Positions 1-9,025 of a stretch of 64,000 nucleotides of DNA are shown here, piece after piece. A program made the position numbers and the translations under genes. Origin of the DNA: a bacterium (lineage in GTDB: Bacteria > Chloroflexota > Anaerolineae > Caldilineales > Caldilineaceae); NCBI GenBank assembly GCA_016124945.1, contig WGMT01000036.1, positions 186,001 through 250,000 of the forward strand, written 5' to 3'. Numbering within the stretch: the first letter of the stretch is position 1; each line of letters begins with the position of its first letter. The notes below the pieces were generated by a model. It had not been told where the DNA came from and ran no database searches. It saw only the letters and a program-made list of their open reading frames with translations.

Positions 1-287
1 TGCAACGCTTTGAGCGTGGTTTCCCCGATCAACTCTTCGTAGTAGATGGCGCTCCACGCCGACCGACCAGGATCCCCCGCGGCCATTACATGGGTATGCG
101 CGTCGATCAAACCGGGGGTGACGGTGTATGGTCGCAGATCTGTGTACGGCAGCGTCGCAGCAACCGACGCCCCAGCGTCCACAGCCACAATCCGCTCACC
201 CTCCACAGTCAGGACAACGTCCTGTTGCGGAGGCGAGCCGTCACCGATAATCAATTGTCCAATGCGGTAATGCTGGACGTTAGACAT
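1..287 (-). CDS. Amidohydrolase family protein, 5' part only (cut by window edge)
   Basis: About 95 N-terminal residues of a metal-dependent amidohydrolase. The reading begins MSNVQHYRIG at the ATG complementary to 285-287 and runs off the left end. It shows the usual small beta domain at the start (GDGSPPQQDVVLTVEGERIVAVD style) followed by GLIDAHTHV at roughly residues 62-70, the metal-binding HxH on strand 1 of the TIM barrel. The family hydrolyses C-N bonds in cyclic or linear amides and in peptides such as prolidase-like imidodipeptides. Substrate cannot be set from this fragment. It is transcribed away from the M24 gene behind it, in the same direction, across a repeat array. Confidence 0.85.
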   Translation of the reverse strand, partial: MSNVQHYRIGQLIIGDGSPPQQDVVLTVEGERIVAVDAGASVAATLPYTDLRPYTVTPGLIDAHTHVMAAGDPGRSAWSAIYYEELIGETTLKAL

Positions 288-298
288 AGGTCAGTCCT

Positions 299-418
299 TT
301 GTTGGAACGGAAAGCGGTGGAGCGGAAAGCGGTGGAACGGAAAGCGGTGGAGCGGAAAGCGTTCCAACGCTTCAACGCTTCAACGTTTTCCGCTTCAACG
401 TTTTCCGCTTCAACGCTT
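299..418. repeat. Tandem GGAACGGAAAGCGGT-type array with inverted second half
   Basis: Positions 304-359 are near-perfect 15-bp units (GGAACGGAAAGCGGT / GGAGCGGAAAGCGGT). Positions 360-418 are units of the opposite polarity (TTCAACGCTTCAACGTTTTCCGC). Together they can fold back on themselves. The last units overlap the final codons and stop of the M24 gene (stop at 410-412). Confidence 0.8.
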
Positions 419-1534
419 CACATGCCACTCGTACCGATAATCTCCCATGCGCACGCCACCTTCCGGCGTCACCAGGAAGTTGTCTTGCACGTAGACGCCC
501 CACTGATCTTCGTCCACGAGCAGGCCGGGGTGGATGTTCATCACCATGTTTTCCTGGAAGGCGTCGGTGGAGTCGATCAGCCCCATGGGTGGGCGAATGA
601 CGTTGATGCCAATGGCGTGGCCGTCCCAAATCCCCCGCCCGGTGACATTCCAGCCTTCGGCGCGGAAGGTCTCTTCGACGACGCGGGTGATGTCACCGCC
701 CACGTTGCCCGGCTTGAGGATCTGGCGCACGCCTTCCATTGCCTTGAGCGATGTCTCGAAGTAGCGCAAGGCCCGCGTCGGCGGCTCTTTGAACGAGTAG
801 ATGCCGGCCAGTTCAATCCAATGGCCCGAAGGGCCGGCAAACTCCAGCGACACCTTGACGATGTCGTCTTCGGTGAAGAGGCGATCCGACGCCGGCCGCA
901 GATAGGACGACGCGCCGACAGTAAGGTGGGCGATGCCGTCAAGACAGCCGTTCAGGTAGAGGTAGTCGACCGCCTCCACCATCACCTCGCGCTCGCTGCG
1001 TCCTGGGGCGAGGGCGGCTTTGAAGCGTCCTAGCGCGGCGGCGATGGTGTTGTAGGTGAAGCGCACCTGCTCCAACTCCTCCGCGCTTTTGACGGCCATG
1101 ATGTCGTCCACCGCCACACTGGCATCCACCAGTTCGGCCTGGGACAAGCCCTTGATCAAGCGCGATGCATCGCCGTAGGTCAGCACTTGATCCATGCCCA
1201 CCACGCCAATACGCGCTGAGGAGAGTCCTAGTCCCGTCACCACGTTGACCACCTCGCCCACACTATCGAGGACGGAACGCACGTCTGCCACCCAGCCCAC
1301 ATTGCGCGCCCAGTGGCCCTGCGACCCCGTCCCCATTACCAGGACGGGGTCACCCTCAAATGGGATCACCACAAAACACTTGCCACCCCACAGCCGCCAA
1401 TCGGTGACATAGCGAATATACCCTCGTTGCAGCGCCTCGGCATTGCCTGTAATGACCAGCGCGGCGTAGCCGTCACGCGCCATCATCGCCCGCAAAGCCG
1501 CATACCGTCGCGCCCGTTCTTGTGTGGAGACCAT
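410..1534 (-). CDS. M24-family (creatinase/prolidase fold) protein with altered metal site
   Basis: 374 aa. The start is the ATG at 1532-1534, chosen because GAAAGG lies 6 nt upstream; an ATG two codons earlier is too close to that site. An N-terminal creatinase-type domain (to about residue 130) is followed by a pita-bread catalytic domain. The positions that hold the five metal ligands in aminopeptidase P and prolidase are largely replaced: the two Asp become Glu-type residues (VSLEFAG, WIELAG), the EPG Glu becomes His (NIHPG), and the last Glu becomes Gln (VQDN). The His in WDGHAIGI is kept. Creatinase itself uses this fold without metal, so a non-metallic hydrolase of a guanidino or amide compound is as plausible as a peptidase. 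Confidence 0.8.
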   Translation of the reverse strand: MVSTQERARRYAALRAMMARDGYAALVITGNAEALQRGYIRYVTDWRLWGGKCFVVIPFEGDPVLVMGTGSQGHWARNVGWVADVRSVLDSVGEVVNVVTGLGLSSARIGVVGMDQVLTYGDASRLIKGLSQAELVDASVAVDDIMAVKSAEELEQVRFTYNTIAAALGRFKAALAPGRSEREVMVEAVDYLYLNGCLDGIAHLTVGASSYLRPASDRLFTEDDIVKVSLEFAGPSGHWIELAGIYSFKEPPTRALRYFETSLKAMEGVRQILKPGNVGGDITRVVEETFRAEGWNVTGRGIWDGHAIGINVIRPPMGLIDSTDAFQENMVMNIHPGLLVDEDQWGVYVQDNFLVTPEGGVRMGDYRYEWHVKR

Positions 1535-1549
1535 GTGCATCCTTTCGAG

Positions 1550-1731
1550 GGATGGTGATTGGTGATTAGGGATTGGTGATCGGGGCAGAGCAGATCGCCT
1601 TTTCACCAGTTGACTGTTGACACCAATCATGCAAAAAAAAGACGACAATGATTTTTCCTTCCATAACCGTCAGGAGCGGCAACCTCTGCCCCAATCACCA
1701 GTCACCAATCCCCACTCACCAATCCCTAAAA
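1550..1731. repeat. Intergenic inverted repeat, GATTGGTGATTAGGG type
   Basis: Arm 1 at 1551-1589 (units of GATTGGTGATTAGG) is matched by the reverse-complement type arm at 1686-1731 (CCAATCACCAGTCACCAATCC). Arm 2 runs into the aminotransferase gene and contains its stop codon (complement of CTA at 1726-1728). The space between holds 95 bases with a TGTYRACAGTYRACA-like site. Confidence 0.75.
1608..1622 (-). promoter_or_regulatory. Possible copy of the TGTYRACAGTYRACA palindrome
   Basis: On the minus strand the bases read TGTCAACAGTCAACT, 14 of 15 matches to the palindrome found at three promoters further right. It lies 74 bp upstream of the M24 start codon. Unlike the other sites it does not overlap a clear -35 element, so it is a weak call. 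Confidence 0.35.
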
Positions 1732-2901
1732 AACATCTCCCAACCGCGCCACCGCCGTCTCAATCGCAGACGGCTCGGCCAGGTAGGAGATACGCAGGAA
1801 GCCTTCGCCGCCGGGGCCATATTGCGTGCCGGGGAAGACGAGAACGGCGGCTTCGGTGAGCGCTTTCATGGCGAAATCCGCCGAGGTGAGGCCGGTTTTT
1901 CGGATGTCGGCAAAGGCGAAGAAAGCCCCCGCCGGCTGGGGATAGGGAATCCCGGCGCGGGTAAGTGCGTCGAGCAGGACACGCCGCCGCGCTGCAAAGA
2001 TGCCCACGATCTCGATAACACAATCCTGGCTGCCGGTGAGCGCAGCCAACGCCGCATGCTGGCTGGCCGTCGGCGCGCAGATGGTGAGTGTGTGGTGGAC
2101 TTCCTGCATCGGCGTCACCAGCGCTGCCGGGCCGGCCAGGTAGCCGACGCGGAAGCCGGTCATGCAGTAGGTCTTCGAGAAGCCGTTGATGATGATGGTG
2201 CGCTCGAACATCCCCGGCAAGTGGACGATGCTGGGCGCTTCGGCGCCGTCGAAGATGATCTTTTCGTACAGTTCGTCGGAAATGACAATCAGGTTGTGTT
2301 TGAGCACCAGTTCGGCGATCTGCGCCAAGGTGGCAGCCGAGATCACCGCGCCGGTGGGGTTATTAGGCGACACCAGCACGAGGACCCGCGAGCGTGGCGT
2401 AATGCACGCCTCGATGGCGTCGACCTTCACCTCGAAATCGTCTTCGGCGGCGGTGGGCACGCGCTTCACCACGCCGCCGGTCAGCCCAATCGCCATCTCG
2501 TAGGCTGTGTAGTAGGGATCGGGCAGCAGCACTTCGTCGCCAGGATCGAGCAACGTCTGCATCACCACCGACATGGCCTCCTGCGCGCCCGCGGTCACGA
2601 TGACTTCGGTGGCGGGATCGTAGGTCAGTCCGTTCTCAACTTTGAGCTTGTGTGCAATTGCCTCGCGCAGTTCGGGCATGCCCACTGGGGCCGTGTAGTT
2701 CACCCGTTGCGACTGGATCACACGCAACGCGGCTTCCACAATATGTGGCGGTGTGGGCACGTCGGGATCGCCGCGACCGAGGGAAATCAGGTCGGGCACA
2801 CTACTCGCCATGCGCACCATGCGCACAAAAGACGATTCCGCGCCCCCCTGCAACGATTGAATCTTCTTCGACAGACGAGGTGCTGCGATGGACTGTGTCA
2901 T
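1726..2901 (-). CDS. Pyridoxal-phosphate aminotransferase, class I/II (aspartate aminotransferase fold)
   Basis: 391 aa, full length for fold-type I subgroup aminotransferases. Visible landmarks are the substrate/cofactor motif SPNNPTGAVI (about residues 178-187), the Asp/Tyr pair region VISDELYEKI, and the Schiff-base lysine in NGFSKTYCMTGFRVGY (about 240-255). The N-terminal SLGRGDPDVPTP resembles many broad-specificity L-amino-acid aminotransferases. It should move amino groups between an amino acid and a 2-oxo acid; the donor is unknown. It resembles the aminotransferase at 41744-42940. It sits upstream of the M24 gene on the same strand, in the region the GntR regulator may control. Confidence 0.9.
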   Translation of the reverse strand: MTQSIAAPRLSKKIQSLQGGAESSFVRMVRMASSVPDLISLGRGDPDVPTPPHIVEAALRVIQSQRVNYTAPVGMPELREAIAHKLKVENGLTYDPATEVIVTAGAQEAMSVVMQTLLDPGDEVLLPDPYYTAYEMAIGLTGGVVKRVPTAAEDDFEVKVDAIEACITPRSRVLVLVSPNNPTGAVISAATLAQIAELVLKHNLIVISDELYEKIIFDGAEAPSIVHLPGMFERTIIINGFSKTYCMTGFRVGYLAGPAALVTPMQEVHHTLTICAPTASQHAALAALTGSQDCVIEIVGIFAARRRVLLDALTRAGIPYPQPAGAFFAFADIRKTGLTSADFAMKALTEAAVLVFPGTQYGPGGEGFLRISYLAEPSAIETAVARLGDVF

Positions 2902-2940
2902 GGGGAATGCCCCTTTTTCGAAAGTGAGTGGATGTGTAAA

Positions 2941-3025
2941 AAAGGGCGATTAGGGGATTGGGCGATTAAGGGATTTCAGATCCTGTGCCCCCAATCACCA
3001 ATCTTTAATCACCAATCCCTTTTTA
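2941..3025. repeat. Intergenic inverted repeat, GGCGATTAGGGGATT type
   Basis: Arm 1 at 2942-2985 consists of GGGCGATTAGGGGATTGGGCG-like words and arm 2 at 2989-3025 of CCAATCACCAATCTTTAATCACC-like words. The pairing is imperfect. It fills most of the gap between the aminotransferase start and the GntR stop. Confidence 0.65.
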
Positions 3026-3700
3026 AACGAGCAACCGGCGCTTGGCATTCTTCACATGCTGGATGCTGGCGGCAAGACAGGCATCGAGATCACGGCGGCG
3101 GATGGCTTCGAGCAAAGCTCTATGTTCGTCAAGTGCTTCTTCGAGGCGCGCCCGCTTTTTCACCGTCTGGAAGCCGCCGTAAATCAGCAATTCCGACACA
3201 TCGGACATGATCTGCACAAGGCGGTGGTTGTCGGTCCAACGCACAATTTGCAGATGCAGTGCACGGTCGTTCTGGAAGAAGTCCCAATACTGCTGCGATT
3301 GCAGCGCCGCTTCCTGACGGTCGATACAGCCTTGCAGAATATCCACGTCGATAGGACCGCGATCCTCGCTGAGCAGGAGACGCAGGCTGAAGGTCTCGGT
3401 ACACTGCTGCACTTCGAGACACTCCCAGATCTCCTGCACACTCATTTCGACGACCACAGAGCCGCGGTTGGCGTAACGGCGCACCAGCCCCAGTTCGGCC
3501 AGGCGCAGTAGACCTTCGCGGATCGGCGTGCGGCTCATGCCGGCTTCTTGCGCCAATTGCACTTCACGCAGTACCGTCCCCGGCGCGATATCGCCCGAAA
3601 AGATGCGCTGCCGCAGCCAATCGTAAGCGTGCGCCCCGCGCAGCCTCTCTAATTTTTCGGTGGAACCACCGTTCGCTTCGTCTTCGGTGTGCTGAGTCAT
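3023..3700 (-). CDS. GntR-family transcriptional regulator with FCD effector domain
   Basis: 225 aa from the ATG at 3698-3700 (MTQHTEDEA); an in-frame ATG 26 codons earlier would take in the operator region. The winged helix-turn-helix covers about residues 25-90 (REVQLAQEAGMSRTPIREGLLRLAELGLVRR), followed by an all-helical FCD ligand domain with His/Asp/Arg residues typical of metal and carboxylate binding. These regulators usually repress catabolic genes and let go on binding an organic acid. A 21-bp site 44 bp upstream of its own start recurs at the urease promoter, suggesting self-regulation and control of urease. The gene lies between the aminotransferase and ureG on the same strand. Confidence 0.88.
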   Translation of the reverse strand: MTQHTEDEANGGSTEKLERLRGAHAYDWLRQRIFSGDIAPGTVLREVQLAQEAGMSRTPIREGLLRLAELGLVRRYANRGSVVVEMSVQEIWECLEVQQCTETFSLRLLLSEDRGPIDVDILQGCIDRQEAALQSQQYWDFFQNDRALHLQIVRWTDNHRLVQIMSDVSELLIYGGFQTVKKRARLEEALDEHRALLEAIRRRDLDACLAASIQHVKNAKRRLLV

Positions 3701-3744
3701 GGGCGAAGCAAAGTGAAAAAGAGTGATGAATCGATTGAAAGAAG

Positions 3745-3765
3745 ATTGTATACAGGGTGCATACA
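3745..3765 (-). promoter_or_regulatory. Candidate GntR operator upstream of its own gene
   Basis: Plus-strand reading ATTGTATACA G GGTGCATACA. It contains TTGTATACA, the inverted half-site type used by many FCD GntR proteins (general form TNGTNNNACNA). It matches the site at 8966-8986 at 17 of 21 positions, every difference being a transition. Confidence 0.6.
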
Positions 3766-3797
3766 GATTGTACAGCAAATGGTGATAGATGCAAATG

Positions 3798-3870
3798 CGA
3801 TTGGGGACTGGGGATCGGCGACGGGGAAACGATACTCACCCCAGTCGCCGATCCCTAGTCCCCAGTCCCC
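3798..3870. repeat. Inverted repeat, GGGGACTGGGGATCGG type
   Basis: Arm 1 at about 3800-3831 (GATTGGGGACTGGGGATCGG) is answered by arm 2 at 3838-3870 (GCCGATCCCTAGTCCCCAGT). Arm 2 carries the stop codon of ureG (CTA at 3855-3857) and encodes its last residues, AGTGD. Confidence 0.75.
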
Positions 3871-4481
3871 GCGCTCACCGGCATTCGCGCCTCAATCCAT
3901 GTCAGGATCTCGTCCAGACCGTCACCGCTGAGCAGGTTGGCGAAGACAAAAGGACGCTCACCGCGGGCGCGAGTGGCGTCGCGGCGCATGATTTCAATGT
4001 CCGCGCCGACGTATTGGGCGAGATCCTGCTTGGTGATGACAAGCAGATCTGAACGCATGATGCCCGGCCCCCCCTTGCGCGGCAGCTTCTCGCCCGATGT
4101 GACGTCGATTACGTAGATCTCCACGTCCACGAGTTCGGGGCTGAAGGCGGCGGCCAGGTTGTCGCCACCGCTTTCGACGAAGACGATTTCGAGCTTGCCA
4201 GGGAAACGACGGTGCAGTTCGTCGATGGCCTCCAGGTTCATGGAGACGTCCTCGCGGATGGCGGCGTGTGGACAGCCGCCGGTTTCGACGCCGATGATGC
4301 GTTCCGGTGCAAGCGCCTGCAAACGCGTCAGGATCTCGGCGTCCTCGCGGGTGAAGATGTCGTTGGTCACTACGCCGATCTCATAGCGAGACGACATGGC
4401 TTTGCACAGCTTCTCGATCAACGTCGTCTTGCCCGATCCAACAGGGCCGCCGACGCCGACGCGGAGGGTGAGAGTGGTCAT
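3855..4481 (-). CDS. ureG: Urease accessory GTPase UreG
   Basis: 208 aa. SIMIBI-class GTPase that delivers nickel to apo-urease with UreD and UreF. The P-loop GPVGSGKT is at residues 12-19, then TNDIFTREDAE, the ETGGCPHAAIREDVSMN segment holding the nickel-binding CPH motif, FVESGGDN as Walker B, and ITKQDLA as the base-recognition motif. There is no His-rich N-terminal extension, which matters because no ureE is present in the operon to hold nickel. It is the last gene of the urease operon; the final residues (AGTGD) come from a repeat arm. Confidence 0.97.
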   Translation of the reverse strand: MTTLTLRVGVGGPVGSGKTTLIEKLCKAMSSRYEIGVVTNDIFTREDAEILTRLQALAPERIIGVETGGCPHAAIREDVSMNLEAIDELHRRFPGKLEIVFVESGGDNLAAAFSPELVDVEIYVIDVTSGEKLPRKGGPGIMRSDLLVITKQDLAQYVGADIEIMRRDATRARGERPFVFANLLSGDGLDEILTWIEARMPVSAGTGD

Positions 4482-4493
4482 GGGTGTGTTCCT

Positions 4494-4640
4494 TTCTTGA
4501 CGGTGGACGACGGACGACGGACGAATCGTCTAGACTCATATCGAGTGATAGGAGACTCGACAGGCACAACGTATTGCCCAATCACTGCCTCATTGCGTCA
4601 AGCCGTCGTCCGTCGTCTATCGTCCGTCGTCTTCTTCAAC
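4494..4640. repeat. Inverted repeat, GGACGACGGACGACGG type
   Basis: GGACGACGGACGACGGACGA at 4505-4524 is answered by TCGTCCGTCGTCTATCGTCC at about 4605-4624. The space between (including GTCTAGAC) has no gene. It separates ureG from ureF. The same arm type recurs at 7088-7268. Confidence 0.75.
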
Positions 4641-5343
4641 TCATAAACAGTCGTCCATCCAAATACGCATGCTGCATCGCCCGGATGTCGAGGGCGGGGG
4701 TGAAGCTGCCGAAGTCGGCCAGGGTGCTGTTTTTGGTGATTTGGACGGCTGCTTCGATGGCGGGCCAGAGCGCTTTGATGCTTTGCAGGGCGTCGGTCTG
4801 CCCCAGTGGCACAAGACGGACGGCGGCGGAGGCCTGGCCGGCAACAAAGGTGTAGGCGTAGGCCGTCAGGATGTCGTCGACATTCAGGCCCAGCGCGCCG
4901 CCGAGGACGCCGAAGACGATGGCATGGTGACCGACGCTGTGACCGTCTTGGATTTCGGCGTGCAGCGCGTCGAGCAGCAGATCGGGGCCGACTAGGGAAC
5001 GTCCACTGCGCAGGAGACGACGACCCACTTCTTCGCTGGCTTTGCGCGCTTCGGCGGCGGGCTTGGCGGCGCTGAGCAACTCGCCGAGAAAGCGCAATCT
5101 CGGCAGATCACTACGGTCCCGCGCCAGGACGGCCTCCTGGCAGATCAGAAGGTCTGCGGTGGGCAACCCCTGGCGAAGTTGGCCCCGCAACAAGGCTTGC
5201 AACCCCGCGGCATCAGAGACGAGTCCTCTTTGCACATAGGTCTCCAACCCATACGAATGCGCAAACGCCCCAGTCGGAAACATCGAGTCGCAGAGTTGGA
5301 GCAGCGCTAGGAGTTGGGGGGAGGCAAGTGTGTGTGTGTGCAT
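4636..5343 (-). CDS. ureF: Urease accessory protein UreF
   Basis: 235 aa, normal for the family. All-helical accessory protein that docks on UreD and gates the UreG-driven nickel delivery. It opens LLALLQLCDSMFPTGAFAHSYGLETYVQRGL, the UreF signature around residues 11-40, followed by AALLRGQ-like and VFGVLGGALGLNVDDILTAYAY segments. The start lies 3 bases from the ureC stop, so translation of the two is probably coupled. About 150 bases of repeat array separate it from ureG. Confidence 0.95.
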   Translation of the reverse strand: MHTHTLASPQLLALLQLCDSMFPTGAFAHSYGLETYVQRGLVSDAAGLQALLRGQLRQGLPTADLLICQEAVLARDRSDLPRLRFLGELLSAAKPAAEARKASEEVGRRLLRSGRSLVGPDLLLDALHAEIQDGHSVGHHAIVFGVLGGALGLNVDDILTAYAYTFVAGQASAAVRLVPLGQTDALQSIKALWPAIEAAVQITKNSTLADFGSFTPALDIRAMQHAYLDGRLFMS

Positions 5344-5346
5344 GGG

Positions 5347-7065
<1,719 letters not shown>

Positions 7066-7087
7066 GGCGAGATCCTGTTAGAGTGTT

Positions 7088-7268
7088 GGTCGGTAGAGGG
7101 ACGACGGACGACCGACGACGGCTATGCGTTCAGATTCTTGCTTCGGTATGACAATCTCTGCTTGAGTGACGTATTTCTATTCTGTCGCGTTACAACGGAA
7201 ACCATCGTCCTTCGTTTGTCGTCGGTCGTCGGTCGTCTGTTGTCTGTCGTCGGTCGTCTGTCGTCATC
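7088..7268. repeat. Inverted repeat, GACGACGGACGACC type, between ureB and ureC
   Basis: GGACGACGGACGACCGACGA at about 7099-7118 is answered by a longer opposite array at 7203-7268 (TCGTCGGTCGTCGGTCGTC words). GTAGAG sits at 7093-7098. Arm 2 includes the ureB stop (TCA at 7264-7266). Confidence 0.75.
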
Positions 7269-7575
7269 TGTCCAGCGATCCATCCACGCGCCCATTCAGC
7301 CCGTAGACAATCCGCGCGCCCTTGAGTTCAACGAGTTCCACTTCTTTTTCGTCGCCCGGTTCAAAGCGGACGGCGATGCCCGAGGGGATGTTGAGCCGCA
7401 TGCCGTAAGCGGCGTCACGGTCAAAATGTAAGGCGGCGTTGACCTCGTAAAAGTGGAAATGCGACCCCACCTGCACAGGTCGGTCGCCAACGTTGGCCAC
7501 GGTGACGGTGACCGTTTTGCGGCCCACATTGGCGAGGATGTCGCCGTCGGCTAAGAAGGTTTCGCCGGGGATCAT
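7264..7575 (-). CDS. ureB: Urease subunit beta UreB
   Basis: 103 aa from the ATG at 7573-7575, placed by an AGGAG site 7 nt upstream; the longer frame upstream is repeat sequence. Small structural subunit, recognised by MIPGETFLADGDI at the start and VTVANVGDRPVQVGSHFHFYEVN (residues about 22-44), ending with IPSGIAVRFEPGDEKEVELV. It packs with UreA and UreC in the (abc)3 enzyme. The stop codon falls in the repeat arm on its 3' side. Confidence 0.96.
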   Translation of the reverse strand: MIPGETFLADGDILANVGRKTVTVTVANVGDRPVQVGSHFHFYEVNAALHFDRDAAYGMRLNIPSGIAVRFEPGDEKEVELVELKGARIVYGLNGRVDGSLDR

Positions 7576-7594
7576 GGATCGTCTCCTGGGAGTT

Positions 7595-7695
7595 TGGCGT
7601 AACTCGTAATTCGTAATTCGTAATTCGTTTAGGAGATTGCAGCTCAAATGGGCGCAACCTCGTCTACCAATTACGCATTACGGATTACGCATTTA
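7595..7695. repeat. Inverted repeat, TAATTCGTAATTCG type
   Basis: Arm 1 TAACTCGTAATTCGTAATTC at 7600-7619 continues to 7628, and arm 2 CCAATTACGCATTACGGATT begins at about 7666. Just inside arm 2 is GGCGCAACCTCGTCTACC (7651-7668), nearly the same as a core at 36915-36932 next to a different arm type. Confidence 0.75.
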
Positions 7696-7696
7696 C

Positions 7697-7999
7697 TCAT
7701 CTAATCGGTTGATGAATCGTCACAAGCTTCGTCCCATCCGGGAAGGTGCCTTCGACCTGGATCTCGTGGATCATGTCGGCGACGCCGTCCATGACGTCTT
7801 CGCGGGTGAGGATGGTGGCGCCGTAGCTCATGAGATCGGCCACACTGCGCCCATCGCGGATACCTTCGAGCACGTCGGCGGTGATGAGGGCGATGGCTTC
7901 GGGGTAGTTGAGCTTGAGACCACGGGCTTTGCGCTCTTTGGCCAACATACCGGCCATGTAGATCAGGAGTTTGTCTTTTTCACGTGGCGTCAAGTTCAT
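7697..7999 (-). CDS. ureA: Urease subunit gamma UreA
   Basis: 100 aa, exactly the usual length. It starts MNLTPREKDKLLIYMAGMLA and carries GLKLNYPEAIALITADVLEGIRDG, the urease gamma signature, and ends GTKLVTIHQPI. Structural subunit of the urease trimer of trimers. It follows ureD by 9 bases, so the two are co-translated. Confidence 0.98.
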   Translation of the reverse strand: MNLTPREKDKLLIYMAGMLAKERKARGLKLNYPEAIALITADVLEGIRDGRSVADLMSYGATILTREDVMDGVADMIHEIQVEGTFPDGTKLVTIHQPIR

Positions 8000-8008
8000 A
8001 GGACGTCC

Positions 8009-8899
8009 TCACTTACGCAGGGCGGTGGTGGGTCGGTGCAGGTGATCATTGCGTACGGCGGCGCGCAGATCCTCAAAGGCGGCGTAGATGGGCGAAAGGC
8101 GCTGTGCCAACATGCGAACGGCGATGCCGTTACGCGCCAGCGGCGAAATCGAGCCGAACGCGCCAGGACGGGTGAACGTCTCCTGATGCTGCGTACAAAA
8201 GGCAACAGCGTCGATATCCCAGGCACTGAGATCGCCGAGCAAGTACCAACTCCCCCAGCAGGGATGGTCTTCGAGCAGGCCAAGATCCAGGCCATTCCCC
8301 TGGTCGGGGCGACAGCGCATGGCATCGTAGAGGAGCAGACCGTCTTCGTCGCGGGCGACGATCCTCGACTCGAAGTTGGTGAATTCGAGTACTTCGCCGC
8401 GGGCCAACCGCCCGGGCATGACAATGTCGTGCAGAATCAGCAGCCCGCCGGGATGGACAGTGATCTCAAATTCCTGGCGCAGATCCGATTGGGCGAAGAG
8501 GATCTGGGCGTCGGGCACATATTCGAAGACGGCGCCCGGTTGCACTTCAATGACCGTCCGCTGTGTGGCGGGGCGGTCGGGCATGCGGAAGACTTTGGTG
8601 GCGGCCTGGGTGGTGAGCAGGGCGTGGGCGCCTCTTTCCACTGCGATTTTCACATCGTAGTCGTCTCCCTGCACAATGCCGCCGGTGGGGCTGAGCAGGT
8701 AGACGCAGCGCACACCGGCTTCGTCCTCGATGGTGCGCATGATCTGCAACGGTGGCCGCCAATAGCTGTGGACCAGCGCCGTGCGCGATCCATGGCGGGC
8801 GAAGGTCATGTGCAGCGCGCCGTGCCGACCGGTCCGCGCGGGGACGGGTGTGTCAATCACGGTGGACGGATTGAGGGGCGCATCGAGTACAGTCAGCAT
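8009..8899 (-). CDS. ureD: Urease accessory protein UreD (UreH)
   Basis: 296 aa. Scaffold that binds apo-urease and recruits UreF and UreG for nickel insertion. Family features include RHGSRTALVHSYWRPPLQIMRTI, YLLSPTGGIVQGDDYDVKIAVERGAHALLTTQAATKV (residues about 70-107) and PDAQILFAQSDLRQEFEITV. It is the first gene of the urease operon, with a -35/-10 pair and a candidate GntR operator in the 90 bases upstream. No ureE, ureI, ureJ or nickel transporter gene is seen next to it. Confidence 0.95.
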   Translation of the reverse strand: MLTVLDAPLNPSTVIDTPVPARTGRHGALHMTFARHGSRTALVHSYWRPPLQIMRTIEDEAGVRCVYLLSPTGGIVQGDDYDVKIAVERGAHALLTTQAATKVFRMPDRPATQRTVIEVQPGAVFEYVPDAQILFAQSDLRQEFEITVHPGGLLILHDIVMPGRLARGEVLEFTNFESRIVARDEDGLLLYDAMRCRPDQGNGLDLGLLEDHPCWGSWYLLGDLSAWDIDAVAFCTQHQETFTRPGAFGSISPLARNGIAVRMLAQRLSPIYAAFEDLRAAVRNDHLHRPTTALRK

Positions 8900-8938
8900 A
8901 ATGGCGGATTATCGCGTAGATTGGGGGAAGATCCATTG

Positions 8939-8966
8939 GTTATGTTCTACAAAGATTGGTTGTCAA
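8939..8966 (-). promoter_or_regulatory. Promoter of the urease operon
   Basis: On the minus strand TTGACA (complement of 8961-8966) is followed after 16 bases by CATAAC (complement of 8939-8944), 40 bases before the ureD ATG. The -35 element shares its first base with the adjoining operator. Confidence 0.55.
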
Positions 8967-8986
8967 TTGTGTACAAGGTGTGTACA
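8966..8986 (-). promoter_or_regulatory. Candidate GntR operator at the urease promoter
   Basis: Plus-strand reading ATTGTGTACA A GGTGTGTACA, matching the site before the GntR gene (3745-3765) at 17 of 21 positions and in the same orientation to its target gene. It abuts the -35 element, a position suited to repression. Confidence 0.6.
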
Positions 8987-9025
8987 AGATGGTATCCCCG
9001 AGGGCAGTGCATTTGTGGCGGATAT

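Noticed and set aside
299..418. Possible CRISPR array
   Set aside because: Units of 15 bp without unique spacers and with an inverted second half; no cas genes in the window.
1648..3210. Long plus-strand open frame (about 520 codons) opposite the aminotransferase
   Set aside because: It is antisense to a gene with complete aminotransferase motifs, begins in repeat DNA, and has the His/Arg/Gly-rich make-up typical of a GC-rich shadow frame.
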